From: Straminergon stramineum
Lineage: Eukaryota > Streptophyta > Bryopsida > Hypnales > Calliergonaceae
NCBI GenBank assembly: GCA_963920665.1
Contig: OY987263.1
Coordinates: forward strand, 22,215,968 to 22,279,967
DNA length: 64,000 nucleotides
Reading direction: 5' to 3'
Of this stretch, positions 11,358-24,761 are shown in pieces. Both the position numbers and the translations under genes were made by a program. How positions within the stretch are numbered: the stretch's first letter is position 1; each line of letters opens with the position of its first letter. The notes under the pieces are model-generated. The model was not told the origin of the DNA, did no database searches, and saw nothing but the letters and a program-made list of their open reading frames with translations.

Positions 11358-13905
11358 ATGGTGAAGGTGGTGAGAGTCTCCGAAGTGGGTGGAACCGAGG
11401 TGAGTATGCTTGCATCTCTTTCCTGGTATACGAATTTCTCAGGGAAGAAAACACGATTTGAGAGAGAATTCAAATTTGAGCATTGCGGAAATGATGAAGC
11501 TATGCGAGATTGTAAGCAGTTTTGGGTTTTGGGGTTTTGGGTTTGCCATGGCTCGATTTCTGAAGTTATTTTTCCCCTGTGATGACAGAATTTGAAATTT
11601 GAGGATGCGGAGGTTGGAAAGCCCGGCCCTGGACAAGCCAGGGTGAAGCATACCGCAATTGGCTTGAACATGATCGATACCTACTTTAGAAGAGGCCTGT
11701 ACAAAACGCAGCTTCCCTTTATTCCAGGTATTTGCATTGATCTCGTGTCCCGGGATCTTGATTCTATCGAATTTTTATACTTCGAATTTCTTTCTTTTGT
11801 GATCGTTAATGACATTGACAATGGGAGATATCATGTCGACACAGGCATGGAGGCCGCTGGTGTTGTGGAAGAAGTGGCGTCGGATGTTACGGAAGTTCGT
11901 GTTGGAGATAGGGTTTGCTATGCAGGTATAATATCGACCTCGCTCTCTCAACGTCTTTAACATGGAGTTTTGGAAGCTCAATTGTGCTGCAAATTGTGAC
12001 CCTTACTTTTCCTTTTTCATCTCTTTGTAATGATAAATCTTGATATTTCTGCGCTAATGGAATCTACCATAGAAGTGACGCTTTGTCTAATCCAACCACC
12101 TGAGCGAAGTAGTGGGCTGAAAAGTTAGATTAAACTGTCTGCAAATGGAAGAGAATCACATTGACAAGTTGTTTTGGGATTATTTCCGACACTCCAACAA
12201 TTGATTTCCAAAGTTGAAATGATAAGAATCCTAATGTGGACACTAGAGTACCGCTAATTTGGACGTCCTTGACTCACGAAATGTTTCGATTCCTATTGGT
12301 TCTGCACATTTGTATTGGGTACTTTTGAAGCTTATGACGATTTTACAGACGTTGCACTTTCCTTGTAATGCGAAAGTAGTTATCACGTCTTGGATTTGGT
12401 CTCGTTTGGGGTCACCTACCTTAAGATCAGAGACTTCAAAGCTGATTACACATTCCTGCACACAGGTCCGCTTGGCGCCTACTCCGAAGAGAGGTTAATA
12501 GCGTCTGCGAAACTAGTGAAGATACCTGACGGAGTGGACGATGTCACTGCTGCTGCCATCTTTTTGAAAGGAATGACAACTCAAGTTTTACTGCACAAAG
12601 TTTTCAAGGTCTGTTCTTGAGCTTGTGCCGTAATGCGTTCATGAGATCGGAATTTTCACCTCTCTGCGTAAACACTATTTTTAACCTCATCAGTATCAGA
12701 TCTGTGGTTTCTCTAGGGGTTTGGAGAGCTTAATATGAAAGGTCAGAATGGGCCTTCTTTTTGCATTTTTAGCATTATTTTGGGGCTAATTCTTGAGAAT
12801 GGATGTTATCAGGTTGAAAAGGGGCAAACAATTCTTGTTCACGCAGCCGCTGGTGGAATGGGTTCCCTGATGGTGCAGTGGGCCAGCAGCCTAGGTGCAA
12901 CTGTCATTGGGTGTGTATCTACGGAGGAGAAAGCGGAGAAGGCCAAGGCGGACGGTGCACATCACGTAATTTTGTACTCTGACAAGAATCTTGTGCAGAG
13001 AGTGAAGGAGATTACCAATGGAGCCGGTGTTTCGGTAGTCTATGACTCAGTCGGCAAAGATACTTTTCAGGTAAAACCATTTGGCTGGAAAATTATTTGT
13101 TTCCCATTTCTTTCAATTCGGATTTCTTCAATTCCTTCGGAGACTGGACTTCTGTTGATGCCATCAAGGTTGAGTTTCAGTTACAGTGTTCAGATTCACA
13201 TGGCTTGGAGAGCCCTGCACAAGAAGTGATTTGCTGCTATGTGACCAATTTGTTTGTCCTAGATGTGCATATTGTTCTTGAGGAGCTTTTTGTGAAGAAC
13301 AATCTGGATTCTTTTTGGACACAATGTTAAGCTCCTTACAGTCCTTGCAAAGTCATGTGCTCAATTGTTTAGATTTCTTTCTAATTCCATGTGATAGAAC
13401 TTCTCCTCACCGATTTGCTTCGCTTTTAAATTTGAGTCTACAGTGGAGATGGATGAGTGGTCCCAACTTCTCTACAATGTGATGTTGGATCGGCTGTGCT
13501 CATTGGATAATTTCTTATGATTTTCAATTACAGATTCCATTGTCTTCTCCTGTCTAACTGAGTGTCCTCATTCAACATGTTCAGGATTCATTGGATTGTT
13601 TGGCCATCCGAGGAATGCTTGTATCATTTGGGCAAGCTTCTGGAGCTCCTGCACCTCTCGCTACATCTTCCTTAGCTGTGAAATCCTTGTTCCTCACCAG
13701 ACCTTCGCTGATGGACTACACCGCGAAACGAGAGGAGCTGGAAGAGGTCTCCAGTGACTTATTTGCAAATGTTGCAAACGGAGTGCTCAAAATCCGCGTG
13801 CATGCGACATATCCACTATCTCAGGCTGCCAAAGCGCAAGACGATCTTGAAGGGCGTAAAACAACAGGATCCACGGTTTTCTTACCTGATGCTTTGTTTA
13901 AGTGA
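11358..13905 (+). CDS. NADPH:quinone oxidoreductase (zeta-crystallin-like, medium-chain reductase family), six exons
   Basis: The exons are 11358-11399, 11589-11727, 11845-11925, 12466-12608, 12813-13070 and 13585-13905. All introns are GT..AG with matching phases, and together they give 327 aa, the normal size for single-subunit quinone reductases. The N-terminal half (about 1-120) is the GroES-like catalytic fold (GLNMIDTYFRRG, AAGVVEEV, GDRVCYA). The C-terminal half has the Rossmann nucleotide loop AAAGGMG at 146-152 and the later YDSVG and GMLVSFG strands. There are no zinc-ligand cysteines as in alcohol dehydrogenases, which fits a zinc-free, NADPH-dependent enzyme reducing quinones or reactive carbonyls. 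The protein starts right at the core fold with no targeting extension, so I infer it is cytosolic. The start is the first ATG in this frame before the conserved N-terminus. The neighbours are unrelated. Confidence 0.93.
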
Positions 13906-14316
13906 TCTGAAGCGTTGGTTGGCAGACATTCTGTGCCACTGGAGCCCTTTTGAGCCCCTGTCAATTCTCTCTGCTGTTTCGAGGGTGAATATGGCATCTG
14001 TAGATGTTCATTCTTGAGGAAGGCCTCTCACCTCTATGTAGTAGTATGGTAGGCAGCATTTCCGTATGGAGTATGGTACAGTTTGGAGCAAATAGAGTTC
14101 TCCGTTAAGTTGGGCGAAAGGGGGTTCCTGTCCTTCTGTAAGTAAAATGGAGGAGCGAGTCAAAAGGAGAAAGCCTTTTGATGTCATTAAGTCTGTTAAA
14201 AGGTAGTAATGTTGAGTTCTATTTAGAGCTCTCCACGTCCAGGAACCGAGATTTTCTTCTCTTTTCGTCAGTTTTTGTGTAAACATGATTACTTGACTTG
14301 GAGAAATTTCCTAAAG

Positions 14317-14322
14317 AATAAA
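14317..14322 (+). promoter_or_regulatory. AATAAA polyadenylation signal
   Basis: A canonical AATAAA lies about 410 bp after the quinone oxidoreductase stop codon, where base composition falls back to spacer values. It is a plausible 3'-end signal for that gene. Confidence 0.45.
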
Positions 14323-14439
14323 GTACAAGCTCCCTTCAACTATCTATAATTTCAGAGTTTTAAGATGTTTAATTTTCTGTTGTCTAGAAAGTTTTGAGTT
14401 AGAAATTATTTTATTTTTGAATTTTCCAAAGATCAGTAA

Positions 14440-14740
14440 CTTTAAAGGTAAACACCTAAATTTGTCCGAGTAAGTAATTCAAAATGGTTCCCATTATTAT
14501 GTTGAACAAGTTGTTGGGGGCCTTGTTGGTACTTAAGGGGAATCTAGATTATCTTAGCATTTTTAGGCATTGAATGAATAAACTATGAATTTTGAAAGTG
14601 TTGAAAATAGGTGTTTCTAAGACTGATCCTATTCTCTAAAGAATAGAGGGAGTACATTTTAGGCAAGAATTTGTGGGAGTCAATTTTAGGAAGGAATCAT
14701 AGTTAGGTGTTCTTACCTTGTAATTACAAAAGCTTTCTAG
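14440..14740. repeat. Dispersed repeat, pair with 17,410-17,710
   Basis: About 300 bp recurs in direct orientation at 17,410-17,710 with clear but diverged alignment. Shared landmarks are 'ttcccat.attat', 'aaagtgttgaaaa', and 'acattttaggcaagaat' followed by 'gtcaattttag'. No coding potential or terminal inverted repeat is visible, so the class is unknown. Confidence 0.6.
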
Positions 14741-17409
14741 ATTGTGATTTATCTTACAAATTGGAATGTTCCCCAATCATATATGGAGTACAATGTTTGT
14801 GTGTATTGAATAGATGTCAAATTTGTATGCATCTAATGTGAAAGAGACTTTGCACAAAGGCTAGAGGCTAGCAACAATTTGATTAGCTATCTCAATTGAT
14901 TGATCTCAATTGTTTGTAAAAGTTAATACAAAAATTTAACCCGAGAAAGATGCTCAAGCCCCAAAGTAGTCAATCAATGACTTCCAAGATTATTTTGTAG
15001 AAATGAAGGATGCATCTATTGGTCCATAAATAAGATTATTTAGCAAAGTACCTTGGTGATAGGTCTTGTCTTGAGACAATTAAGTGCCTTGGGAAATTTT
15101 TTCAATCTTATTTCAACCTAATTTTCAACCCAATTATTTTTTTATATTCTACTTTAAAGAAATTATAAAATGGAAGGTGGTGCTTGATGATCAATCTTGC
15201 TAATAACTTTGATAGAACATTTGAGGATTGTAAATCCCAATGGTGCAAATGTTTTTGCAAATAATATATATCATCTGTTTTTGTTTTTGTTTGAAAATTT
15301 TCGAAATTAAGTTCATAAAAGACAACTTATAAGTTTTTTCTACTTTCATTGCTTACCAAATAGAACTCATTACTTTCAAATCATTACTCGGAATTAAATG
15401 TTGTTCAAATGTTTTTGATTAGGTATCAATTTGCTCAATAAAATAAAATTTATTGATCTATTTAAAAAAATTTTTAGCTACCCTCTTTGACATTGAAATT
15501 GAAAAGAAACTTACAACGTTTGCAATATTTATCCAAAAGACATGAAAAATAGCGCTATCATCCATCCATTAAACATTTCATACAAAAATTCCAAATCATG
15601 AAGTCAATAGAACCTACCCATGTTTCAAAAAATCCAAAGTAGGCTAAATAGTTCTTTAGGATTAAAAGTGCCCTTGTATATAGGACATAGAACAAAAAGT
15701 TGAAGTAAAAATACAATGATGATAAAAACAAAATATTCTTGAACTTCAAAGCATGAATCTATTGATTTTTATGTATTAGGTTGCTTCACTATTCAAAATC
15801 TTGAATTCAAATTGACCCATGAATTAATCATAGGTAGTGTATAAAAAATTACTCTATTTATAGTGATTCTACAGAAAGACCTTAAACCTTGGGTACTTCA
15901 CTATACCTTGTAATCCATATATATGTGCGTTGAAATTTTTTATTATAAAAGCTATTTAGTTATTATTTTACAATCAATATATCCCAACTTTTCCTACTTC
16001 TACTTTTTGCCCATTTTCCTCTAACCTATCGTAGTTAAAACAGGAATTTGGGGCATGTAAACATGTCCCTAGTATAATTCAAAAATTTATATTTAGGTTT
16101 AGGGTTGATCAATACAACATGTACACTCTAATTTCTATTGAATACAACCCATATAAACAATACATACATAGACATCATATATCAAACAACAATTCATACA
16201 AATGAATCATACATGTATAAGAGGAGAAAAATCTACAAAACTAGAAAACTCACAAATAGTATTATATTGGCTAAGCTTGACTTATAAATTATTTTACAAA
16301 TGTAGTGGTTTAGGGTTCGAAAATCTTACAAATTGTACTAGCAAGTAGATTGGTTTCAGAGTTTAGGCCTTAGGATATAGGACAATGATAGCTCCTATTT
16401 GGAAATAAAAAATTGACTATACACATACATAATCTAAAATGAGACATTGTTCATTGTTTTGTCTATTTGTAGATGGAAAATGGAAGCTCCTTATGCAAGT
16501 TTCTCCTCTCCCTTTAGATTACCCCTTATATAGATTTACAAATGATTTACTAATGATCACAGATAATGTATAGTAGTTGTATTATGCTTCAAATAAGCGA
16601 TGTTGTAGTAACATGAATCTTTTTTAAATTATTAGCTTCAGCATTTAAATTGTACCCTATTGTAGGTCTCACATTGTTTCTAAAGTGACTACTTGTAAAG
16701 TAAGTAGGCCCAAACCTTCCAATTTAAGAATGTTACACACTTTGATTCATGCATTAGAGATTTTAAAAATGAAAAATGAAAGAGTGTTCTAGTGTATTTA
16801 GTGTAGATTGATCCTTTCCCAAATACTTAAACATATTAGATAAAAGTGTTCCCTTGATTAGGATATAAAAGTAAAAATTTGGTACTAAAAATAAAATTAT
16901 TATAAGCATTTATACCTGTGCATGAAACATAAATATTCAAAAATAAAAAATGAATAGGAATAGTGTAATTGTGAGGCTCTAACCACTCCAACCAAACCCT
17001 AACCACTTTGTATAGTATGAATGTGGTTGTAGATAGGATTTGAAAACTCGAATGTAGAATGTGAGAGTCCATGCCATAGTATCTATCCAATGTACACAAC
17101 CAATAAAACTTTAAATTTAAATTTAAAAACACTAATGCATGAGCTAAAGGAGGTGAGGTGGAGAAGTGAGCATAGGAGGTATAGTGGACACTCCTAGAAT
17201 TGACACTTTTTGCTATTGTGGCTAGTCAAATTTTCGTATTTTCTTGTTATTAAAATTGTTTCTTCAACATGTCAAAGATACATATTCATTTTGGAGGTGT
17301 ACACAAAGTGATAATGATGGTTATAGGGTAGTGGTGCATTTGGAGGTGTCTTACATTACATGTGAAAGGCAAAAAGTCAAGGACACATGGGCATGAAAGT
17401 TTCACTATA
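14741..17409. other. AT-rich spacer, no gene recognised
   Basis: All open frames are short and unsupported. I see no structural RNA or transposon protein remnant. Confidence 0.5.
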
Positions 17410-17710
17410 AGGTATCTACACCTAAAATCACACAAATAAATAATTTGGCATCATTCCCATGATTATATTGAAAAGTGTTTCGTGTGGTCTTGCTAGTAGT
17501 TAAAAGGGGATTCTAAACTCTCTTAGAATTCATTATTTTGATATTGTATGAAAAAACAACCAAATTTTCAAAGTGTTGAAAAATAAGTGTTTTTCAAACC
17601 AACCATGTACTCGTGAATAGTGAGAGTATATTTTAGGCAAGAATCTAGAGTGGTCAATTTTAGAGAGTGGTTGAAATTAGGTACAGTTACTTTAATAACA
17701 ATTGCACCAG
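17410..17710. repeat. Dispersed repeat, pair with 14,440-14,740
   Basis: This is the second copy of the diverged 300-bp repeat. Just after it (17,770-17,960) lies a short region with several ACCGG/CCGGT-containing phrases such as 'aaaaaccggtag', a local internally repetitive patch of unknown nature. Confidence 0.55.
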
Positions 17711-18539
17711 AATTCATCAATCATTTGTATCATTTTCACACACCTTCGGATCAATGTCCAGGAAGAACCGACAGCTAGTTCAAAGTTAGCCAGTGGAATT
17801 GGCTAAAAAACCGGTAGCAATTTGAAAACATCGGCTAAAAACCGGTAGAAAATAACAAAAAATATCGATTTTGAATGGGAAATAGAGAAAATAACTGGAC
17901 TCTGTACTTGAAAAACTGGTTCAATTGGGGAATTGAAGGAAAATAGCCGGTAAAACTCAAAAAACTTCTCGAACACTGCTTCGGATGCGTCCTAATTCAT
18001 AACTATGTATTGTCTTCTTATGCATTTTATAATTTTGTAATTTATAATTGATTTTTGAGAGAAGTTTAGTGAGAGATTTTAAGTGGAACCATCTTGGAGT
18101 CCGTCCTCCCCCATGATTATGGGTGAGTAGATTTACACCCATTATCAAAATTTTGCCCAAAAACAACATGCACACTTGAACCCAAAGGCGTCACATGGAC
18201 CTAAACTGAAGTATTTGGGAATAACCATTGGTTAGTTCATTGTTAATAGGTGATCTATAAAATTTCTACTTGGAGTAAAAAATAATAAAAGAGAAAATCA
18301 GACTTCATTATGCTTTCTTTACTATACCAATAGTGTACATTTTAGGAGGTACTCCCTTTTTCAGTGAACCCTTGTATTTCAAATCCAAAATTTTGTAACC
18401 AATTCCATAAAGGTCCAAAAAATATGAAACAACTTAATTAGATGTCAATCCCATTCTTTTTCCTAAGAAAATTTACTGAAAATTGTTTCAAGGAATTTTG
18501 CTTCCTTGAAAAAGCAATCAACACTTGAAAGATACTTTT

Positions 18540-18967
18540 AACCCTTAAACAATGCCCATGACGTTTGTTAATTGATGGATGACAAAGAATCTTCTTATGT
18601 CGGATAGAAATACAATTTTTCATCCTTGGAATTTTGTGCAAAAAAGAGAGATCTTGCATAGTTTTTTGACCTCCAATGAACATTTTTTTTAAGTAAATGA
18701 TATAAGGGATGATTTCCAAGGTTACCAGTCCATCCCTTAACCTTGTAAGGACGAATTGGTCACCATGGAAATTTTCCTTTTCGAAAAAGTGTAAATCATC
18801 TACTTTATAACAAACAAAAATATTCATTGGAGGTCATACTAGTGTACTAGACCTCCCCCTTTTTGCAAGAAATTCCAAGGATGAACATTTGCACTTCTGT
18901 CTCACATAGGAGAATTTTCTACCATCCATTCAACACTTAGTATCTGCAACAACATTGTAGGGTTAAG
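18540..18967. mobile_element. Inverted-repeat MITE, family A (complete copy)
   Basis: The two halves are diverged reverse complements of about 200 bp each. The left arm ('cccttaaacaatg', 'ttcatccttggaattt', 'agagatcttg', 'gacctccaatgaac', 'gatttccaaggttacc') is mirrored on the right ('ggtcaccatggaaat', 'attcattggaggtc', 'aattccaaggatgaac', 'gggttaaggg'). There is no open frame of consequence. A transcript from either strand would fold into one long hairpin. Related copies lie at 33,900-34,338 (complete) and 7,610-7,800 (one arm). Confidence 0.75.
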
Positions 18968-19011
18968 GGCAGACTACATTACACAATCAAAATATGAGAA
19001 TCTATAAGAGC

Positions 19012-19438
19012 CTAAGGTAGAAGCACCCAAATGTAACAAGAGAGTCATTTATGGACACCTAAAAATGACCTAAATCCAAACGCTTGTGGATCCAAAGTAG
19101 ACAAGTGGAGTTCCAAAGTAGATTGGTGGGGTTCCAAGAAGTTGTCACTCTTTCAAGAAGCAACCAATCACCCACACTTGATCCAAGTTTACAAAGTGTT
19201 GCTTTTGGGTGTTTCCGTGCCCACTTTGGTGTTAGTCTAATGTCCACAATAGATTCATCTACAAAATACTTTTAAAGAATTCATATAATATTCATACAAG
19301 CTTAGAAAAATACAAAACCAATTTTACTGGTTTTCAAAACCATTTCCTCAAACACACACACACATCATTTTTTCTTCTACGCACCGTCCATATCAAGAGA
19401 TTCAAAACAAGCGTCGCATTTAGGTGCTTCTACCTTAG
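19012..19438. mobile_element. 427-bp element with 22-bp terminal inverted repeats (family C)
   Basis: Positions 19,012-19,033 and 19,417-19,438 are reverse complements with a single mismatch (CTAAGGTAGAAGCAC is common to both). The interior has no supported open frame. No clear target-site duplication is seen, so the superfamily is unknown. It sits about 760 bp upstream of the F-box gene start and may form part of its promoter region. Confidence 0.65.
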
Positions 19439-20195
19439 TGTATTTTCTCCTCCTCTCCTTCCTCATCAAAAGCTGCAATCTCTCCAATCTCGTTCACAGC
19501 AGTGTTCACCGTTTCCCACGAATAGAGACAGCACGAAGCCCCACACAGAATCCGAGGTGGACCCCGAGAAAGATCCCAAGTGGAGGCCACGCCATCCTCT
19601 CATCCTCCTCTCGCACACTGCCAAGGCCTTGCAACTCCCAGTCGTTTGCAGTAAGATACCTTCACTTCGTTAAGGAAGCAACAACGATCTCAAGGAAGCA
19701 ATGCAGGAAACAACACTTGGACACAGAAATGCCCCAATTGCTCTAAGCTTGTGAAACACGTCCTAAGAAGAGTACAGAGCTCAGGAGGCCCGAGGGAGCC
19801 CCTGCGCAGGGTTTCCAATGCTCCCTCGCCATCGCTCTCCTCCCCACAATTGCAACTCTCCTTTTCAATTCCCCGAATTTTGAACATTTCTGAGCGAGTG
19901 TTTGCGTAATTTTTGAACATTTGTTGGGGAAGAATTGGAGATTTGAACATTTGGGTTGGTGGGGAGGGGTGGGGAGGGGGATCATTGGGGTTTTGAGCCA
20001 TTTTGTGGAATTGTTGGCCTACCATTGAAGAGGGCTTGCGTGATGGAGACGCGATGGGGCGGAGATTCGGCATGTGCATTAGTTAGGTGAATTCAGGGAT
20101 GAGGAGGGAATTGGGGGAATGTGGAATGATTAGGGTTTGCGATTGTTTTTTGAGATTTGCGGTTTGAGGTTTGAAGTGTTTGGAAGCGCTCGGCG

Positions 20196-22813
20196 ATGGT
20201 GATGCTGGGGTTGAGCGAAGGCGGAGGCTCGGAAGGTGCGAGTTCAAGTTCCGAGATGCCGAACCAGTTGTGGAATGCCTTTGGCGAAGACGGCGAGTGC
20301 ATAATTCCGGGCTTGCCGAACGACTTAGCCTGTCTGTGCCTTGCCTGTCTCCCTTTGTGTCAGCACAGTTCCTTGAAAGTCGTTTGCAAGTCCTGGAACG
20401 CGGTCCTTTCGAGCCGAGGTTTATTCGACATTCGGAACCGTTGGTCGAAACATGAAGAAATCATGTGCCTGTTCCGTGACGACCCGTCCATCACGCAAGG
20501 GGAGCTTTTCGACCCCCGGTCGCAACTCTGGAGTCTGCTCCCTCCCATGCCCTCGGAGGCTTTCACTTACGGGCTCACCAATTTCGAGTGCGTCTCGCTT
20601 GGAAATTCGCTTCTCATCATAGGCGGATCCCTCTACGACGCAAGAAGCTTCCCCATGGATCGCCCCTTGCCGTCTTCCGCCGTCTACCGCTTCGACCCGA
20701 TGAATTCGCGATGGGACAGACTTACAGATATGCGCACCCCACGAGGAAGCTTCGCTTGTGGAGTTCATGAGAGTTCAGTGATTGTGGCAGGCGGAGGCTC
20801 ACGGCATGCGCAATTCGCTGCAGGGGGAAGTCGACTTTCTTCTGTGGAGAAATATGATTTGGGAGATGATCGGTGGACTACATTGGGGAATTTGCAAAAC
20901 ATTCGAGCTGGTTGTGTAGGGTTTGTTCTTGGGGAGGAGTTTTGGGTCATGGGGGGTTATGGAGGCTCAAGAACGATTGCGGGCATATTGCCTGTGGACG
21001 AGTATTATGCTGATGGGGAGATTATGAACCTGAAGACTGGGGTGTGGCGGATTTTGAAGCCAATGTGGGAAGAAGGCGAGCGCAGGAGGTTGGGGAAGGT
21101 TGCCGTGCTTTGCAATTCGAAGGGGGAGCCGGAGAGTATTTTCATGTTGGACGGCTCTGCTATTTTCAGGTACTACGCATTTTGGGGGGGTTTCAAGAGT
21201 ATGGCTAGTATTTCAGAATTAAGAGTATGGAATTTTGAAGTTAGGGAGAATTTTAGGTCGCAATTTGGCTGACAGATGCCAGAGCAAGAAAATCACTGGT
21301 ACTAATCGTTGAGGGATCTGTTTTTCTTGTATAGACTGTAGCTGACTTGCAATTAGGCCATCGTTCATTATTTTAGGGTACTGCGCAGCTTTTTTTGGTT
21401 CAAGAATCTGGCTAATGTTCAGAATTAACAATATGGAATCCAGTTATGGAAAGTTTAGGTAGCAATTTGGCTGAGAGCAGTCAGAGCAAGAAAATCACTG
21501 GTACTATATATCGAGGGGTCTGGTTTTCTAGTATGAAGTATTACTTACTTGAAATTAGGCCATCTTTTACTATTCTGTGTTTATTTTCGTATTCGAAAAG
21601 ATGTTAGTATTCAAAATTCTGGTTACCAGTTCAAAATAACTCGTGGAATCCACTTGAAGTTAGTTATGTAAGATTTTAGGTCTGATAATAAGAGCCAGAA
21701 GATTTAAAAACACTTGCTCTAGACATTGAATGGTCTGGTTTTCTTGTACCAGTGCATGCTATAAGTGTTTTTACCCATTGAGAGGGTTGGAAATCCTCTT
21801 GTGGAACAATTTGATTACAAAATTTAAGCAATTGGATATGATAATATATAACCATTGTAAGGAACATACTTTTGTTTTGAGAAAGTTGCCGGGATAACTA
21901 GGGTTAGCAAGTGTACCATTTAGGGGTGGTCTCAGTTGGTGAAAATGTTTTTTCGTTGATCAACCAACAATTTTTACTATTGATTTAAGAATACTCATCC
22001 AACGTCTTGGTTCTGACAGTTCTCACAATAAGGCAAAATCTGCATATTTGGAAGGTTGAGTTATAATCTAAACGCCATACAAAACCCCTATTTTTAAATA
22101 TTAGTGTTATATGCCAACCCATAATGAGCTTTGAAATGTTAAGTATGGGTTCTTCTTTGAAAATGTCTCTTGGGGTACAAAGACTTCTGGGATGCGAAAT
22201 GTACGTCTTAACTTACAGCCTGACCTCTTTAATTTGACCGCCTGGGATCCCAAAACAATTACTACGACGTAGTTTGAATGTTTGACAAGTGTTCTATAGT
22301 CAATGATGGTATGGCAAGCGTGCAGGATAGTCCAGAATGTCAGTTTAGAGACGGTCATACCGCTATTAAAGAGTGTACTTACAATTAGGTCAGAAGACCG
22401 AGACGACGTGGTTGCACATACTGATGCTGGAGTTTAGGGTGCAATTGCACACTCGGTTGTTTATTTTTCCAACTTTATGTTAATGTTGAGTATAATTTCG
22501 AGGCTTGTTGTTTTGCAGATATGACATCCAAGAGAACCGGTGGATCAGAGAAGCACAACTACCAGGTACAGTGCTGGCTGAGGCATCATGCCGACTGGTT
22601 CCCTTGGGAGGTGAGTTGTATGTGATCCCTGGGGGCCCAGTGCTGGACATTGGAGACGGGAAACGGACACCGAAGAAGAAGCGAGGATCAATAGTGTTTC
22701 AAGTATATAACCCCAAGACTCGTGGTTGGCGCTTCGTGATGACTCGTCCTCTGCTGGCCAAATCCGCCAGGAATAACTTGTCATGGGGAGCTGTGTGTAC
22801 ATTGAGGTTGTAA
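20196..22813 (+). CDS. F-box/kelch-repeat protein, OR23-like, two exons
   Basis: The exons are 20196-21169 and 22519-22813, joined by a 1,349-bp GT..AG intron inside an arginine codon, giving 422 aa. An F-box-like segment (about 36-80: IPGLPNDLACLCL followed by VVCKSWNAVLSS) would bind a SKP1-type adaptor. A series of kelch blades follows (LLIIGGSLYD, SSAVYRFDPMNSRWD, VIVAGGGSRH, FWVMGGYGGSRT, ILPVDEYY). The spacing and signature phrases match plant OR23-type proteins of about 440 aa very closely. The inferred role is substrate choice for an SCF ubiquitin ligase; the substrate is unknown. The chosen ATG starts a Gly/Ser-rich leader; a second in-frame ATG two codons later would serve as well. 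The gene is convergent with the minus-strand transporter downstream. The intron is internally triplicated (see separate entry). Confidence 0.93.
21170..21770 (+). repeat. Three tandem repeat units of about 205 bp inside the F-box gene intron
   Basis: Units begin near 21,170, 21,378 and 21,580. Shared blocks in units 1 and 2 are 'caatttggctga', 'gagcaagaaaatcactggt' and 'aattaggccatc', with weaker matches in unit 3. Unit 1 starts at the real splice donor (CAG/GTACTACG), and unit 2 carries a copy of it (AGG/GTACTGCG), so a decoy donor exists 208 bp downstream. Confidence 0.75.
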
Positions 22814-24761
22814 GTAGTCAAAATTTACTGGCTAAAAGAACCCAACCAACAGTTTGGGTTTTCCAGGTCTGGTGATGTTGCAGAATCATGCAGTTTCATT
22901 GGTATCCTCCCTTGTTTCTAATACAAGGTTGTATTGGTTTTGTACAGTGTACAATGCTTTCAGGAGATTACATTGTTTTAGATATTCTGTACAGTATTTG
23001 TATATCATTAGGGGGTGCTCCAAAACTTGTGGGCAATTCTCAAAAGACAGTCACATCACTCTCAATTTCTGGGAGGATCATCTTCAAATTCTTTGTAACC
23101 TGTGATTACCATGTAACATGTAGGAACTGAATGCCAACATACTTGTCTGAGTTTATCTATGCAGAGTATGTGGTGATTAAAATGTCTATGTAGGATTAGA
23201 GGGAGCAGAAACGAAGTTCAAAATGTTGGCGCTGTTCACTTTCTCTTGGTCATTGGTTGGTTTGAGACTAAATGCATTAAGAATCTTACCGTTGTATCTT
23301 GTTTCTGGACTTCACCAAAGAACCTTGGTCGACTACCATTCTTTATTTGTGAAGTCCTTCCCTATTTGTATTATTATCGGTGCTGTCCGATTGCACATAC
23401 CGTAAATTGAAAATCAATGCTAACCCCTTAAGTCAACCTTATCATCTACATAAAAATGATTTGATCAAAATGGCTTTAGAACTATCAACGTCCGCTCTGG
23501 AAGATATTGAAACACAAAAGTACACCTGAACTAACACGAAACACCAGTCCCATATACTCCACTCAAATCCTAAACAAAACTGGCTTCCACTTGGAGACAC
23601 TTTCCTAGCATAAAAACAAGGATTCTGGTTTAAGGTAATTGTCAAATCCAGGTACCATTACATGGCCATTTACACATCATTTTCATTTGGAACCACTCCC
23701 TAATGCTGAACTTTGTCAGACACCTATGTTCTCCAGGGATGGTCAATATAAGGAGGTAAAGTTAAGTCCATCACACCCTTGGTTCCATCGAAGTGAAACA
23801 CTCGGCTAATCATCAAGTCTGTTAAGGGGTGCTAGTAAGTCCTCAATGTCAATAAACTGTTTGAAAAAGCAAGACCTGCTTGCCTTGTTCCTAAAAGAGT
23901 ATTTCGATTTGTGATCCTTGCACTTGCACCTTTTCAACATCCGTCTTGTAAGGTTGGAGGACACAAGAATTTGTATTTGTACAGTACAACTGCATCGAAT
24001 AGGTGGTTATTGCTCGACATCATTCTCCTTGGAATCTCTGATTCCCATCTCCAACTCCGTTGGTCCACTTTGCTGCAAAGATTCAACATCTAAGCTTAGC
24101 TGGGTCATCACCAGTACACCAGAAAACTGCAAAACTTTAAACCAAAGCTACACCGTTCCAGCTAGGTTGTCACAAGCACAATATAAGCTATTTCGTGTGC
24201 TCCATGAGTAAGTTAAATGAAACACCGAAGTGGCGTGCCATTGAATAATTTCTCTTTTGTTAAATTATGTACCTGGGGACCAACCATCAAGAGGCTTTTG
24301 AGCGACTGGTCACTTAAGTAAGAATAGGCTAGTCAACAAGTGGCCAACATAAGATCCAAAGCGTAGTAAACGATGCTCACCAATAGGTACACTAACACCT
24401 AGTGATCATAGTGTATAATAGGCCTATGAAATAGTCTGTCTGTCATGCAATAAATAGAATAAACGGTGCTGGCCTTATAATAACGGAGATCCTTCTAGGA
24501 AATCTCGAGTCTAAAGAAGTGCATCACATTCTTCAGTAACAGGCAAGCTCTCAACAGTGGAGAAAGGTGAGTTCTCACAAAAGCTGAAGGATGTTAAATG
24601 GATCCCTCTCCCTGTTGTCAAAAGTTAATAAATCAGAAGAAAAGGCAATACAAACAAGAAGGCTTTCAATGGTGGATATTTAGCAATTGAAGTAGGGGCA
24701 ATCTAACGAATGAATTACCTTGGGAATTCCAAGGGTCATATGTTTCTCCATCCCAAAAATG
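22814..24761. other. Convergent intergenic region between the F-box gene and the transporter gene
   Basis: It holds the 3' ends of both genes. Base composition is intermediate and open frames are short with no recognisable product. I saw no clear polyadenylation signal to assign the transcript ends precisely. Confidence 0.5.

Noticed and set aside
11026..11364. 112-codon frame before the quinone oxidoreductase
   Set aside because: It is in a different frame from the enzyme, overlaps its start codon and has no known domain. It is more likely leader sequence.
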